A stretch of DNA of 7,342 bases from an archaeon. Lineage in GTDB: Archaea; Methanobacteriota; Methanobacteria; Methanobacteriales; Methanobacteriaceae. How positions within the stretch are numbered: the stretch's first letter is position 1; the number at the start of each line of letters is the position of its first letter. The notes beneath the pieces were generated by a model that had not been told where the DNA came from, did no database searches, and saw nothing but the letters and a program-made list of their open reading frames with translations. Positions 1-6,497 of this stretch are shown in pieces. The stretch spans positions 1 to 7,342 of the forward strand of contig JAKSUD010000044.1 in NCBI GenBank assembly GCA_024409185.1, written 5' to 3'. Position numbers and translations under genes: made by a program.

Positions 1-1112
1 ATTTTTAATTGAGTTCCAACAGCTAAAAACTCTAAAAGTTCCATAGTAGCTGGATGAACACCCATTGTAGCAAGCCCTGTATTTCTTGAACGACCATATC
101 TTAATCTAAATCCTCCTTTTTCAGAAGGATAACCTAAAACAGGTCTTCCACCAATAATATCTTGAATATATTTAGAATGTTCTAAAAGCTCTTCTTTAGT
201 TGGAATTAATTCTTCAGGATTAAGTTCTACTTCTTCAACAACTTCTTCCTCTTTTTCTTCTTCTTTTTTATCAGAACCAACACCTTTAGCATATTCAGCT
301 AAAAATTCCCAACTATCTAATTTAAGTTTTTTAGAAATTTTTAAAATCTTTTTAGATTTTTGGATTACTCCTTCAACCATAGCTAAAAGAGCTCCACCAC
401 GAATATTATTAGTTTCAACACGAGGTAAATCTCTATGAGACACTTCAACTTGATCAGTAGGTTCTCCACTAACTTCAACAGGAATCATACGTGCTGCAAG
501 TCTTACCTCTTCAGGAGTTGGAGAATATTGAAGATTAGTAACTTCAGATTCATAAAGCTCTACTTCTTCTACATACCTTTCAATTTCATCATCAGTAGGT
601 TTGTAACGTTCAAGACCAGTAGCTACTCTGATTTTATCACCTAAAAGTACGGATAACGCTGCTGCAGTACCTCCTGCACTACGAATAGGTCCTGCAAAAT
701 AAACAGCTACATATTTAGATCCATCAGAATTTTTCTTAATTTTAACTCCAGAAATACCTTCTAAAGGAGCTGCTACTACACCTTCTGTTAAAATAGCTAA
801 TGCTGTTCTTAAACCTTGGTCTGCAAATTTCTGCTTTTCTTCTTCTAATTTGTCACCTGTTGCAGTAGTTTCTTGACATGCAATTTCTGCTGCAATTTCA
901 AAAGCAACTTCTTCACGTGATAAAGTTTCCTCTAACTCTTTAATACGTTTAGCAACACCTTTAGGACCAACAAGCCCTTCTACACGCTCTGCTAAATCCT
1001 TAGCTAATGGAATTTCAGTTTCTAATTCAACATCTAAACCTTTAGATCTTGCTTCATTAGCTATTTCATACAACTTATGAGTTTCACTTTCTAATCTTTC
1101 AAAGTAGTTCAT
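1..1112 (-). CDS. polC: DNA polymerase D (PolII) large subunit DP2, N-terminal part
   Basis: This is the catalytic large subunit of the archaeal replicative polymerase PolD, which works with the small exonuclease subunit DP1 and the sliding clamp. The first 370 codons are present and the 3' end runs off the left edge; DP2 proteins are usually about 1,100 residues, so roughly a third is seen. The product begins [20 protein letters not shown]. It carries the family stretch [19 protein letters not shown], an acidic Glu/Lys linker near residues 279-300, and the hallmark [14 protein letters not shown] at about 333-346 followed by GVHPATM. The start at 1112 is favoured by the homology beginning at once and by a weak GTGAT ribosome site just upstream. 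No intein is seen in this part. secG lies 270 bp upstream on the same strand. The family call is very secure. Confidence 0.97.
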   Translation of the reverse strand, partial: MNYFERLESETHKLYEIANEARSKGLDVELETEIPLAKDLAERVEGLVGPKGVAKRIKELEETLSREEVAFEIAAEIACQETTATGDKLEEEKQKFADQGLRTALAILTEGVVAAPLEGISGVKIKKNSDGSKYVAVYFAGPIRSAGGTAAALSVLLGDKIRVATGLERYKPTDDEIERYVEEVELYESEVTNLQYSPTPEEVRLAARMIPVEVSGEPTDQVEVSHRDLPRVETNNIRGGALLAMVEGVIQKSKKILKISKKLKLDSWEFLAEYAKGVGSDKKEEEKEEEVVEEVELNPEELIPTKEELLEHSKYIQDIIGGRPVLGYPSEKGGFRLRYGRSRNTGLATMGVHPATMELLEFLAVGTQLK

Positions 1113-1382
1113 AATATCACAGGAATAATTTAGAAATAAAAAGCATTCAACAACAATAGCTAAATTTTAAAGAAAATTTAGAACATAAAATAAATAATGA
1201 ATAGATTAATAATAATTAAAAAAAGCACTAAATCTAAATAGAAAGGGTGATTTAAACTATTCATTACATCAACAGTAGTAGCGATAACTAAATTATTTAT
1301 TAATAATCAGATACTTGATAATACTTGATAATAACTGATTAATAAGATAATTTAGTAATAGCTAAATTAAACTGTTTTAAAT
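1113..1382. other. Non-coding spacer between secG and polC
   Basis: No credible reading frame is present. The spacer holds the polC leader, with only a poor TATA-like stretch around 1180-1195 on the minus strand, and a long imperfect hairpin at 1280-1363 described separately. The 12-mer AATAGCTAAATT occurs at both ends, near 1156 and 1358. Whether polC is read through from secG or has its own promoter cannot be decided from this sequence. Confidence 0.6.
1280..1363. repeat. Long imperfect inverted repeat (hairpin) downstream of secG
   Basis: The left arm 1280-1310 and right arm 1335-1363 are complementary. The outer 17 positions match at 15, followed by a shorter matching inner part with a 1-nt and a 3-nt bulge. 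The 24-nt loop contains two head-to-tail copies of ATACTTGATA (1311-1320 and 1321-1330). It starts 20 bp beyond the secG stop in the direction of transcription, so it could form a structured 3' end or terminator for secG. No clear T tract follows it on the minus strand, so the terminator reading is weak. Confidence 0.6.
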
Positions 1383-1544
1383 TTATACAGAGTATCTTAA
1401 AACAAGACAGAATATAGCAAGTATAATAGTAATAGCGATAACATGCTCAGGAGCTATTTTTGGTCCTACACTTTCATCGTCAAAGTATCTTACTAAACCT
1501 GCACCACTCATTGGCATACTCATTTTATCATTTTTCTTTGCCAT
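1383..1544 (-). CDS. secG: Preprotein translocase subunit SecG (archaeal Sec61-beta homologue)
   Basis: This encodes a 53-residue tail-anchored membrane protein, the small non-essential subunit of the archaeal SecYEG protein-conducting channel. The N-terminus is short, cytosolic and polar (MAKKNDKMSMPMSGAGLVRY), followed by the family pattern GLVRYFDDE-x-x-GPKIAPEHV. A single C-terminal transmembrane helix spans about residues 34-49 (VIAITIILAIFCLVLR), and the protein ends soon after it, as is usual for this family. The ATG at 1544 is supported by a GTGAT ribosome site at 1549-1553. The gene is monocistronic or leads into polC on the same strand. Its promoter lies within the neighbouring 28-bp tandem duplication. 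Confidence 0.95.
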   Translation of the reverse strand: MAKKNDKMSMPMSGAGLVRYFDDESVGPKIAPEHVIAITIILAIFCLVLRYSV

Positions 1545-1582
1545 AATTATCACATAATTTAGTTAATAATTAAATTATATTT

Positions 1583-1638
1583 TTCTTAATATAAATAAGT
1601 ATTTAATTTTTTCTTAATAGAAATAAATATTTAATTTT
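1583..1638. repeat. 28-bp tandem duplication over the secG promoter
   Basis: Positions 1583-1610 and 1611-1638 are head-to-tail copies of the same 28-bp unit with 26 of 28 identical bases (differences at 1592/1620 and 1599/1627). The gene-proximal copy holds the TATA box. In the distal copy the equivalent minus-strand sequence reads TATTTCTATT, a weaker box. Confidence 0.85.
1588..1597 (-). promoter_or_regulatory. TATA box of secG
   Basis: The minus strand reads TATTTATATT here, close to the archaeal TTTATATA box, about 45 bp before the secG ATG. That would place the transcript start near 1566 and give a leader of roughly 20 nt containing the GTGAT ribosome site. Confidence 0.5.
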
Positions 1639-1650
1639 TCAAAAATAAGT

Positions 1651-1752
1651 AGATTTTATCCTATATTAATATTAAAGAAAATTCCTTCATCATTTTATAA
1701 AAAAGATTAGATTTTATTCTATATTAATATTAAAGAAAGTTCTTTCATCATT
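1651..1752. repeat. Direct repeat duplicating the 3' end of the sensor kinase gene
   Basis: Positions 1709-1752 cover the last codons and stop of the kinase gene. They recur at 1651-1694 with 41 of 44 identical bases, offset by 58 bp. On the minus strand the true tail reads NDERTFFNINIE-stop and the extra copy reads NDEGIFFNINIG-stop. All three differences are transitions. The extra copy lies beyond the TAA and is not expected to be translated. Confidence 0.9.
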
Positions 1753-3126
1753 AACTTCGATTTTATAATCATTTAAATTATATTTTTTAAGAATATGCTT
1801 AAGAATAAAGAATTCCTCTTCAATTTCTTCTTTAGAATAAAAAATTAAATCTGTCCAAATAAGTAAATTAATAATATTTTTTTCTCTAGAAATATTTACC
1901 CTAATTGTTTCAATAACTTGAGGAGAAGTATATTTCAAAATCTCAGCTAAAATTTCATTAACAGAAAATGCAAGTATAAAAATTAATTTAGAATCAACAA
2001 AATCACGAGAAATATTCCAATCTAAATCAACATGATCAATATCATAAAACATATGCACTGCTTTAATATACTTATCAAAGAATCTTTTTAAGTTAATTTT
2101 AAATTTAGCAGAATTCGCTAACATTTTATAAACAAACTGAATAGCTCGTAATCTATTTTGAGTTTTTTCTAAAACTTCTAAAGAATCATTAGTAAGTTTA
2201 TATTCCTTTTCTGCAAGATTAAGTAATAAATTAGCAAGAAGTTCTCCACTATGATAAACAGTTTTTAGAGGAACAGCTTTTATATTTTTTGAAGCTTCAT
2301 ATTTAGCTTTATAATCAACAATTTTAGAAATATCTTGAATAAAACCTTTAATTTTAATTATATCTCCTTTAGGAGAGTAAACTAATTTAGCAAATAAATA
2401 TAAATGTTTTAATTCACCTTCAACATTCCTTATACTAAATTCAGTTATAACATCTCTTTTGGAAATAATTGAGTTAATCCATCTTTTTTCAAAATTAGCT
2501 TTATCTTCAGGAACTATATATTTAAATAAATCTTCTTGAAGAGAAACACAGGGTGGAAACATTCCAAGAACAGAACCTACTTCAGAAGACCAACGAATTT
2601 CATTAGTTGAATCATCTTGCATAAATGATGCAATATTTGCAAAGGACCTAAGCATTTGAAGGTCATTTTGGTTTTTAAAATTAATCTCTTTTGCTAAATC
2701 TGCATCATCCCTATCCATTATACGAATATGAATAGAAGGATTAGATTTATAAACATGACTTGAACAGAACACTTTAAAGTGTCTAATTTCTCCATTAATC
2801 TCTTCTGTTATATGGAAAGATTGAGAAATAGAATAACCTTTTTTAATATCATTAATAGCTTTTTTAAAGTCACCTACACTATCAAAAGCATTTAAAAACT
2901 CATTTAACTTTAATTTACAAAATTCATCATTAGAAATAGAAAATAATTTCTCACTTACAGCATTAACAAAAACAATAGAATTATTTTCAACGATTATAAT
3001 ACCTTCATCTAATGAATCTAATGATCTTTGTTTATTTGTAAACATTTCATAGGAAAAATTCTTACTTGAAGCAAATAAAATTGAATTTTTACTCCTATAA
3101 ATAGTAACAAGATAATAATGAGCCAA
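1714..3126 (-). CDS. C-terminal fragment of the sensor kinase: two PAS domains and degenerate kinase core
   Basis: This frame can be opened at a TTG at 3126, but no ribosome site precedes it and the homologous frame continues upstream, so independent translation is doubtful. Numbered from the TTG, residues 35-140 form one PAS domain (SLDEGIIIVENNSIVFVNA). Residues 155-272 form a second, PAS_3-like one ending in GFIQDIS. About 288-358 resembles a HisKA_2 dimerisation helix pair (LLNL...SLEVLEKTQNRLRAI), and 375-470 resembles an ATPase domain. Key residues are missing. The HHRxKNN phospho-acceptor signature is replaced around KTVYHSGELL; the N-box reads NEILAEILKY with Glu395 where Asn is expected; and the DNGxG loop reads TDLIF at 425-429. 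It is probably unable to autophosphorylate. Confidence 0.65.
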   Translation of the reverse strand: MAHYYLVTIYRSKNSILFASSKNFSYEMFTNKQRSLDSLDEGIIIVENNSIVFVNAVSEKLFSISNDEFCKLKLNEFLNAFDSVGDFKKAINDIKKGYSISQSFHITEEINGEIRHFKVFCSSHVYKSNPSIHIRIMDRDDADLAKEINFKNQNDLQMLRSFANIASFMQDDSTNEIRWSSEVGSVLGMFPPCVSLQEDLFKYIVPEDKANFEKRWINSIISKRDVITEFSIRNVEGELKHLYLFAKLVYSPKGDIIKIKGFIQDISKIVDYKAKYEASKNIKAVPLKTVYHSGELLANLLLNLAEKEYKLTNDSLEVLEKTQNRLRAIQFVYKMLANSAKFKINLKRFFDKYIKAVHMFYDIDHVDLDWNISRDFVDSKLIFILAFSVNEILAEILKYTSPQVIETIRVNISREKNIINLLIWTDLIFYSKEEIEEEFFILKHILKKYNLNDYKIEVNDERTFFNINIE

Positions 3127-3258
3127 ACGATTATCATCAAAGATAAAATAATCAAATTTCTTTGATTCTCCAATTTTTAAATTAGATAATATTTTTTCAA
3201 ATCCAACAAGTTTTAAAGAAGTATAAATATCAAAAATACTTTTTCCTTCTGCAAGTTC

Positions 3259-3495
3259 CTAATTTAAATTAAAAATGTTTCTTACAGGAAGATTAGAAAA
3301 ATTAATAGTAAAATCCTTTGCATTTAAACTTAAAATTAAATGGTCAGACTCAATCATAGAATAAGTAAAATGTTCACGAGCTTCATCTAATGAAAGCCCT
3401 TTAAATTGAGGAGATTTTTCAAAAAACTCTTTAAAAGATAATTCTACACGAGTTTCTTTATTATTACTTTTATCATTTAATACAATAGATATCAT
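3259..3495 (-). CDS. N-terminal fragment of the sensor kinase (truncated PAS-like domain)
   Basis: This 78-codon piece is the only part with a normal translation start. A near-perfect ribosome site, AGGAGGT, sits at 3501-3507, five bases before the ATG. It begins MISIVLNDKSNNKETRVELS, continues through a helical segment (FKEFFEKSPQFKGLSLDEAR), then enters the first strands of a PAS-like fold before the TAG. If translation stops here the peptide carries half a domain and would probably not fold. The good ribosome site suggests the gene was recently functional. Confidence 0.6.
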   Translation of the reverse strand: MISIVLNDKSNNKETRVELSFKEFFEKSPQFKGLSLDEAREHFTYSMIESDHLILSLNAKDFTINFSNLPVRNIFNLN

Positions 3496-3784
3496 TAAAA
3501 ACCTCCTACTTTGTTTAATTTATACTCCATTATTATTTAATAAATTTATTACCTAATTAATAAATTTTATTATAAGAAATATTTAATCTTATGTATTAAG
3601 ATAGTTTTAGACAGTGCCATATGTAAATATTATCTTTAAAATTCCAATATCAAAATTAGCATATATAAAATCACATATTAAAATATTATTTTTAAAATCA
3701 TAATATTAAAATCCTAATATCAAAATTAGTATATAATTAAAATTATACAAAAAGTATATAAATATGAAACATTAATTTAAAAAT
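3496..3784. other. Divergent intergenic region between the sensor kinase and the M50 protease
   Basis: No coding frame is seen. The region holds both promoters and two imperfect direct repeats: 3625-3642 with 3681-3698 (17 of 18 identical), and 3641-3665 with 3711-3735 (22 of 25 identical). The offsets are 56 and 70 bp, so the second copy of the block looks like the first with about 14 bp inserted. The kinase leader contains the strong ribosome site. Its TATA box is uncertain; minus-strand candidates are TTATAATA near 3571 and TTTTATATATGC at 3659-3670. Confidence 0.6.
3755..3762 (+). promoter_or_regulatory. TATA box of the M50 protease gene (leaderless transcript)
   Basis: TATATAAA is preceded by an A-rich BRE-like stretch (ACAAAAAG). 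Its centre is about 26 bp upstream of the ATG at 3785, the usual distance from an archaeal TATA box to the transcript start. There is no Shine-Dalgarno-like sequence before the ATG, so the mRNA probably begins at or within a few bases of the start codon. Confidence 0.65.
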
Positions 3785-4399
3785 ATGTTTAAATTTACTA
3801 AAAGAGAAGTTATTGACCTTTTAATTTCATTTGTAGTAATCTCAATTGGCTTCTGTATTCTTTATTCAGGACGAGATTTGAATGGAATTATTGCATTACT
3901 TCCAATAATTATGTTAGGAGTTGGATGTGGTTTCATATTCCATGAACTTGGACATAAATTATCTGCAATGCATTATGGTTATTGGGCAGAATATAAAATG
4001 TGGGTTTATGGACTTGTTATTGCACTTATAAGTTCATTCTTTGGATTTATATTTGCAGCACCTGGTGCAGTTTATATTTACGGCCCTAATATGACAGATA
4101 GAGAAAATGGAATCATATCTTTAGCTGGACCTATTATAAACATTGCAATTACTTTAATATTTTTAGTAATCCTCTTTTCACTTGGAAATTCAATAATGCT
4201 TTCTGAAACTAATTACATTATTGCAATAATTTGTATTATTGGAGCTAAAATTAATAGTTTCCTTGCTTTATTTAATTTATTACCAATTCCAACATTAGAT
4301 GGATCTAAAGTATTAAAATGGAATATTCCTATATGGCTTGTAACAATAGCTGTTGCAGGAATTTTAGTTTACTTTACAATGTTTAATATAGTCATGTAA
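3785..4399 (+). CDS. M50 family (site-2 protease type) membrane metalloprotease
   Basis: This is a 204-residue polytopic membrane protein of the intramembrane zinc protease family, which cleaves substrates within or next to the bilayer. The zinc site HELGH is at residues 53-57 (His53, Glu54, His57) inside a hydrophobic helix. A second signature, PTLDGSKVL at 169-177, supplies the third ligand, Asp172. SLAGPIINI at 112-120 is the usual Gly/Pro-containing membrane segment between them. About five to six hydrophobic segments are visible, starting at residues 10-26. There is no PDZ or CBS domain, so this is a minimal core protease. The substrate is unknown; the family typically acts on membrane-anchored regulators or remnant signal peptides. 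It is alone on the plus strand with its own promoter and terminator, and all catalytic residues are intact. Confidence 0.92.
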   Translation: MFKFTKREVIDLLISFVVISIGFCILYSGRDLNGIIALLPIIMLGVGCGFIFHELGHKLSAMHYGYWAEYKMWVYGLVIALISSFFGFIFAAPGAVYIYGPNMTDRENGIISLAGPIINIAITLIFLVILFSLGNSIMLSETNYIIAIICIIGAKINSFLALFNLLPIPTLDGSKVLKWNIPIWLVTIAVAGILVYFTMFNIVM

Positions 4400-4427
4400 A
4401 ACTAATACAAAATAAGATTCAAATTAA

Positions 4428-4458
4428 TTAATCGTCTAACTAATTATTAGGCGATTAA
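4428..4458 (+). terminator. Hairpin terminator after the M50 protease gene
   Basis: A 12-bp stem (4428-4439 with 4447-4458, including one G-U pair) encloses a 7-nt loop. It is the most GC-containing spot in this spacer and is followed by a T-rich run (ATTTTACTATTTTT). It starts about 30 bp after the stop codon. Confidence 0.6.
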
Positions 4459-4557
4459 ATTTTACTATTTTTAATTCAATATTAATTTTATTAATAAATT
4501 AATTCTAAATCTTTTAAAAGATTATAATCAAAATAATTACAAAATAAGAGTTAATTT

Positions 4558-4593
4558 AAAAAAAAGAAAAGAAAGAATAATTAAAATTATTCT
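4558..4593 (-). terminator. Terminator after the first DUF4013 gene
   Basis: On the minus strand a perfect 9-bp stem with a 2-nt loop (4574-4593, arms AGAATAATT and AATTATTCT) is followed directly by a T-rich tract complementary to 4558-4573. It lies less than 30 bp beyond the TAA at 4602. T tracts are the usual archaeal termination signal. Confidence 0.65.
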
Positions 4594-4601
4594 ATAAAAA
4601 A

Positions 4602-5538
4602 TTATTCTTTAATAGCTTCATTATATAATGCACCATAATAACGGAATGTAACTATTTGTAAATAAGAAGTTACTAATACAACTAGGATTGCCATTAAAAC
4701 AATACCAATGTAAGTACCTATTTCTCCTGCTAATGAACAAATTAACATTATAACAATAGAAATAACTGCAACTACAAATATTAAAATAGCTCCTACTAAA
4801 CCTAAAAATATAAGTGCATCTATAAATCTAATCCAACCAATAGAACATATAAGGTGACATACATTTTTAAATTCAAAAGCACTTCTTAAACTACCATTAT
4901 TTGCTGCCATATTATTAATTGCCATAATCTCCATAAGACCAAGAATAATACCTAAAATAATAGCTATAATAAGAATAATAAATCCAATTCCAGAAATTAT
5001 ACTATTAGGATTAGAACTTAAGGATAAAGCAACAATTCCAAGAATACTTGGAATAATTGAATAAACAATTCCTACAATAACTACTTTAATACCAGATATT
5101 AACATGTTTAAAAAATCATTAAATTCAGGAAGAGTGTTTTTACCATCAACAGTGAATTCAATAACTCTGAATAAATATCCAGTTACAAAAAATGAAATAA
5201 TTAAAGCGATTATTAAAAGTATAATCGCTTCAGCACTACTTACAGGAGAAATCATAGAAAATATATTTCCTGAAAGTGTAGAACCACTAGTTGAGATTAC
5301 AGTACTATTAGCTGCAATAGTATTATTAGCTAAAACTGTAGCACTATTAGCGGAAACTGCAGTAGCATTTTCTAATATTGTAGTAGGGGCAATATTTTAT
5401 TGAACTAAAGAATATATGGCCTGCACCAAGAACTATAAAAGTTATAATAAAATATAATGCTCCTAAAATACCTACTTTCTTAGGTTCATATAAAGGATAT
5501 TTTAATCCTTCCTTTAAATTATCAGTAATACTTACCAT
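4602..5538 (-). pseudogene. DUF4013-type membrane protein with glycosylatable loop, frameshifted
   Basis: The ATG at 5538 has a GGTG ribosome site at 5544-5547. It opens MVSITDNLKEGLKYPLYEPK and a first membrane helix (VGILGALYFIITFIVLGAGH), then leaves frame near 5395-5398. Dropping one base of the A4 run there (T4 on the plus strand) restores FFSS-INIAPTTILENATAV and a 311-residue protein. Residues 48-103 form a Ser/Thr/Asn/Ala-rich loop with sequons NAT, NNT and NST. Then come a helix ending GYLFRVIEFTVDG, the family motif LPEFNDF (about 136-142), three or more further hydrophobic segments, and an AINNMAANNGSLRSAFEFK signature shared with the next gene. The 217-codon 3' frame from ATG 5255 has no good ribosome site. 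The function of DUF4013 proteins is unknown. The frameshift may be real or a sequencing error. Confidence 0.75.
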
Positions 5539-5578
5539 TTAAACACCTTTTTAAAAGAAATAAATAATAAATTATTAA

Positions 5579-5587
5579 TTTATAAAT
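5579..5587 (-). promoter_or_regulatory. Possible TATA box between the two DUF4013 genes
   Basis: The minus strand reads ATTTATAAA within the 59-bp gap, about 45 bp before the ATG at 5538, which would give a leader of roughly 20 nt containing the GGTG ribosome site. The gene could equally be cotranscribed from the upstream paralogue. Confidence 0.35.
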
Positions 5588-5597
5588 TTTAATTAAC

Positions 5598-6334
5598 TTA
5601 ATCTTTAAGATTGTAAACTAATCCAATAGAACGAGCTTCAAAAATTGTTAAGAAAGGAATTACAATAAAACAGAATACTGCAATCATAACAATAGATCCT
5701 AAAATAGTTATACCTGCGATTCCAGCACCTGCAGTTAAAACAGAAGCGGAAATTCCAAGTATTCCAAAGATTAAGAATAAAACAATAGATACAATAGCAA
5801 TAATAACTAACATGATTATAATTAATCCAATGTAGAATCCAAGAAGTCTTAACCATCCAATAGAATCAGCAACTTCACGTAATGCTTTATATCAAAAGCA
5901 GTAGATAAAGCTTCATCTAGATTTGCCATATGACAAATACCAAGATCAGATAATATGTAACAAATAATACCTAAAACAATACCAATTACAGCAGCAATAA
6001 AAGTAATAACGGATCCTGCAGTACCACCAACTACTCCACCAACATATGTTAATACAGCAAAGATAATTATAGGAACTATAATATATACAAATTTAACAAC
6101 AAATACTTTTAAACCATCAATAAACATAGAAACAGCATCATCAAAATTAGGTAATGCATCTTCTCCATTTATCATTCCTTTAACAGCAACTTTTGTTACT
6201 CTATAAGAGTAACCTAATTCTAAAAATATAGGTAAAAGTAAAAAATTAAATAAACAAATAATTCCAAGTTTTACTAATCTTTTACCATCTTGAAAACTAT
6301 ATCCAAGAGCATCTTTATAAATATCTAAAATCAT
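5598..6334 (-). pseudogene. Second DUF4013-type membrane protein, frameshifted
   Basis: Begins MILDIYKDALGYSFQDGKRL, with a GAGGG ribosome site about six bases before the ATG at 6334. It then shows a first membrane segment (LGIICLFNFLLLPIFLELGY), the family stretch YRVTKVAVKGMINGEDALPNF and FIDGLKVFVVKFVY, and Gly-rich helices. The frame is lost after STAFDIK (residue 150) near 5886-5888, where one base is missing. Adding one base gives DIK-ALREVADSIGWLRLLGFYIG and joins the remaining frame (MLVIIAIVSIVLF...) to end IFEARSIGLVYNLKD, about 245 residues in all. It is clearly paralogous to the downstream gene (GYSYRV/GYLFRV, ALPNF/TLPEF, SIGWLRLL/SIGWIRFI) but lacks the Ser/Thr/Asn-rich loop. 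The role is unknown; the layout suggests a polytopic integral membrane protein. Confidence 0.75.
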
Positions 6335-6405
6335 GAAAATCCCTCGTGTTATTTTTTTTACATAGTTAATAAATAACGATACACTATTTTTAATAAAAAT
6401 TTTTT

Positions 6406-6460
6406 ATTATAAATACAATTCAACTAGACTGTTTTATATTATAAATATATAATTCAACTA
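6406..6460 (-). promoter_or_regulatory. Promoter region of the DUF4013 pair with a repeated element
   Basis: The spacer contains two direct copies of the same element: 6406-6426 and 6438-6460, differing by a 2-bp indel and one substitution. On the minus strand each reads TAGTTGAATT followed by a TATA-like ATTTATAAT. The gene-proximal copy places a box at about 6406-6414, giving a transcript start near 6383 and a leader of about 50 nt. The second copy could be an alternative promoter or a duplicated regulator site. Confidence 0.5.
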
Positions 6461-6473
6461 CATTAGATAATCC

Positions 6474-6495
6474 TTAATAGTAAACTATTTATTAA
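6474..6495 (-). terminator. Weak possible hairpin after the regulator gene
   Basis: An imperfect inverted repeat (TTAATAGT with CTATTTATTAA) lies just beyond the regulator's TAA. No T tract follows it on the minus strand, so it is at best a weak terminator. Confidence 0.25.
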
Positions 6496-6497
6496 AA

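Larger units (their letters stand above)
1714..3495 (-). pseudogene. Multi-PAS sensor histidine kinase interrupted by an in-frame TAG
   Basis: One uninterrupted frame runs from the ATG at 3495 to the TAA at 1714 (593 sense positions) except for a single TAG at 3261-3259. The two halves clearly form one protein. The sequence before the stop (LILSLNAKDFTINFSNLPVR...) and after it (ELAEGKSIFDIY) join into one PAS-like domain, matching the common pattern in which a ligand-side strand is followed by ELxGKSIFD. The full product would be a soluble, cytosolic sensor with three PAS-type modules and a HisKA_2/HATPase-like C-terminus, with no membrane segment. Every other gene whose end lies in the window stops with TAA, so TAG stands out. 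The simplest reading is a nonsense mutation. Readthrough, a recoded codon or a sequencing error are alternatives; I know of no pyrrolysine system in Methanobrevibacter. Confidence 0.8.

Noticed and set aside
435..644. 69-codon plus-strand frame
   Set aside because: It lies entirely antisense within the well-supported polC coding sequence, and its product has no recognisable features.
1311..1330. Two ATACTTGATA copies as the start of a CRISPR array
   Set aside because: Only two adjacent 10-mers without spacers, located in a hairpin loop.
3259..3261. TAG as a pyrrolysine codon
   Set aside because: No PYLIS-like or pyl gene is visible, the protein is not a methylamine methyltransferase, and Methanobrevibacter is not known to me to carry the pyl system. 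Kept only as a thing to exclude.
5104..5403. 99-codon plus-strand frame
   Set aside because: Antisense to the DUF4013 gene; its repetitive Leu/Ala/Val composition is the mirror of the loop and helix codons on the other strand.
5638..5856. 72-codon minus-strand frame rich in Tyr, Cys and Asn
   Set aside because: An out-of-frame shadow of the second DUF4013 gene; the composition is typical of a shifted reading of hydrophobic codons.
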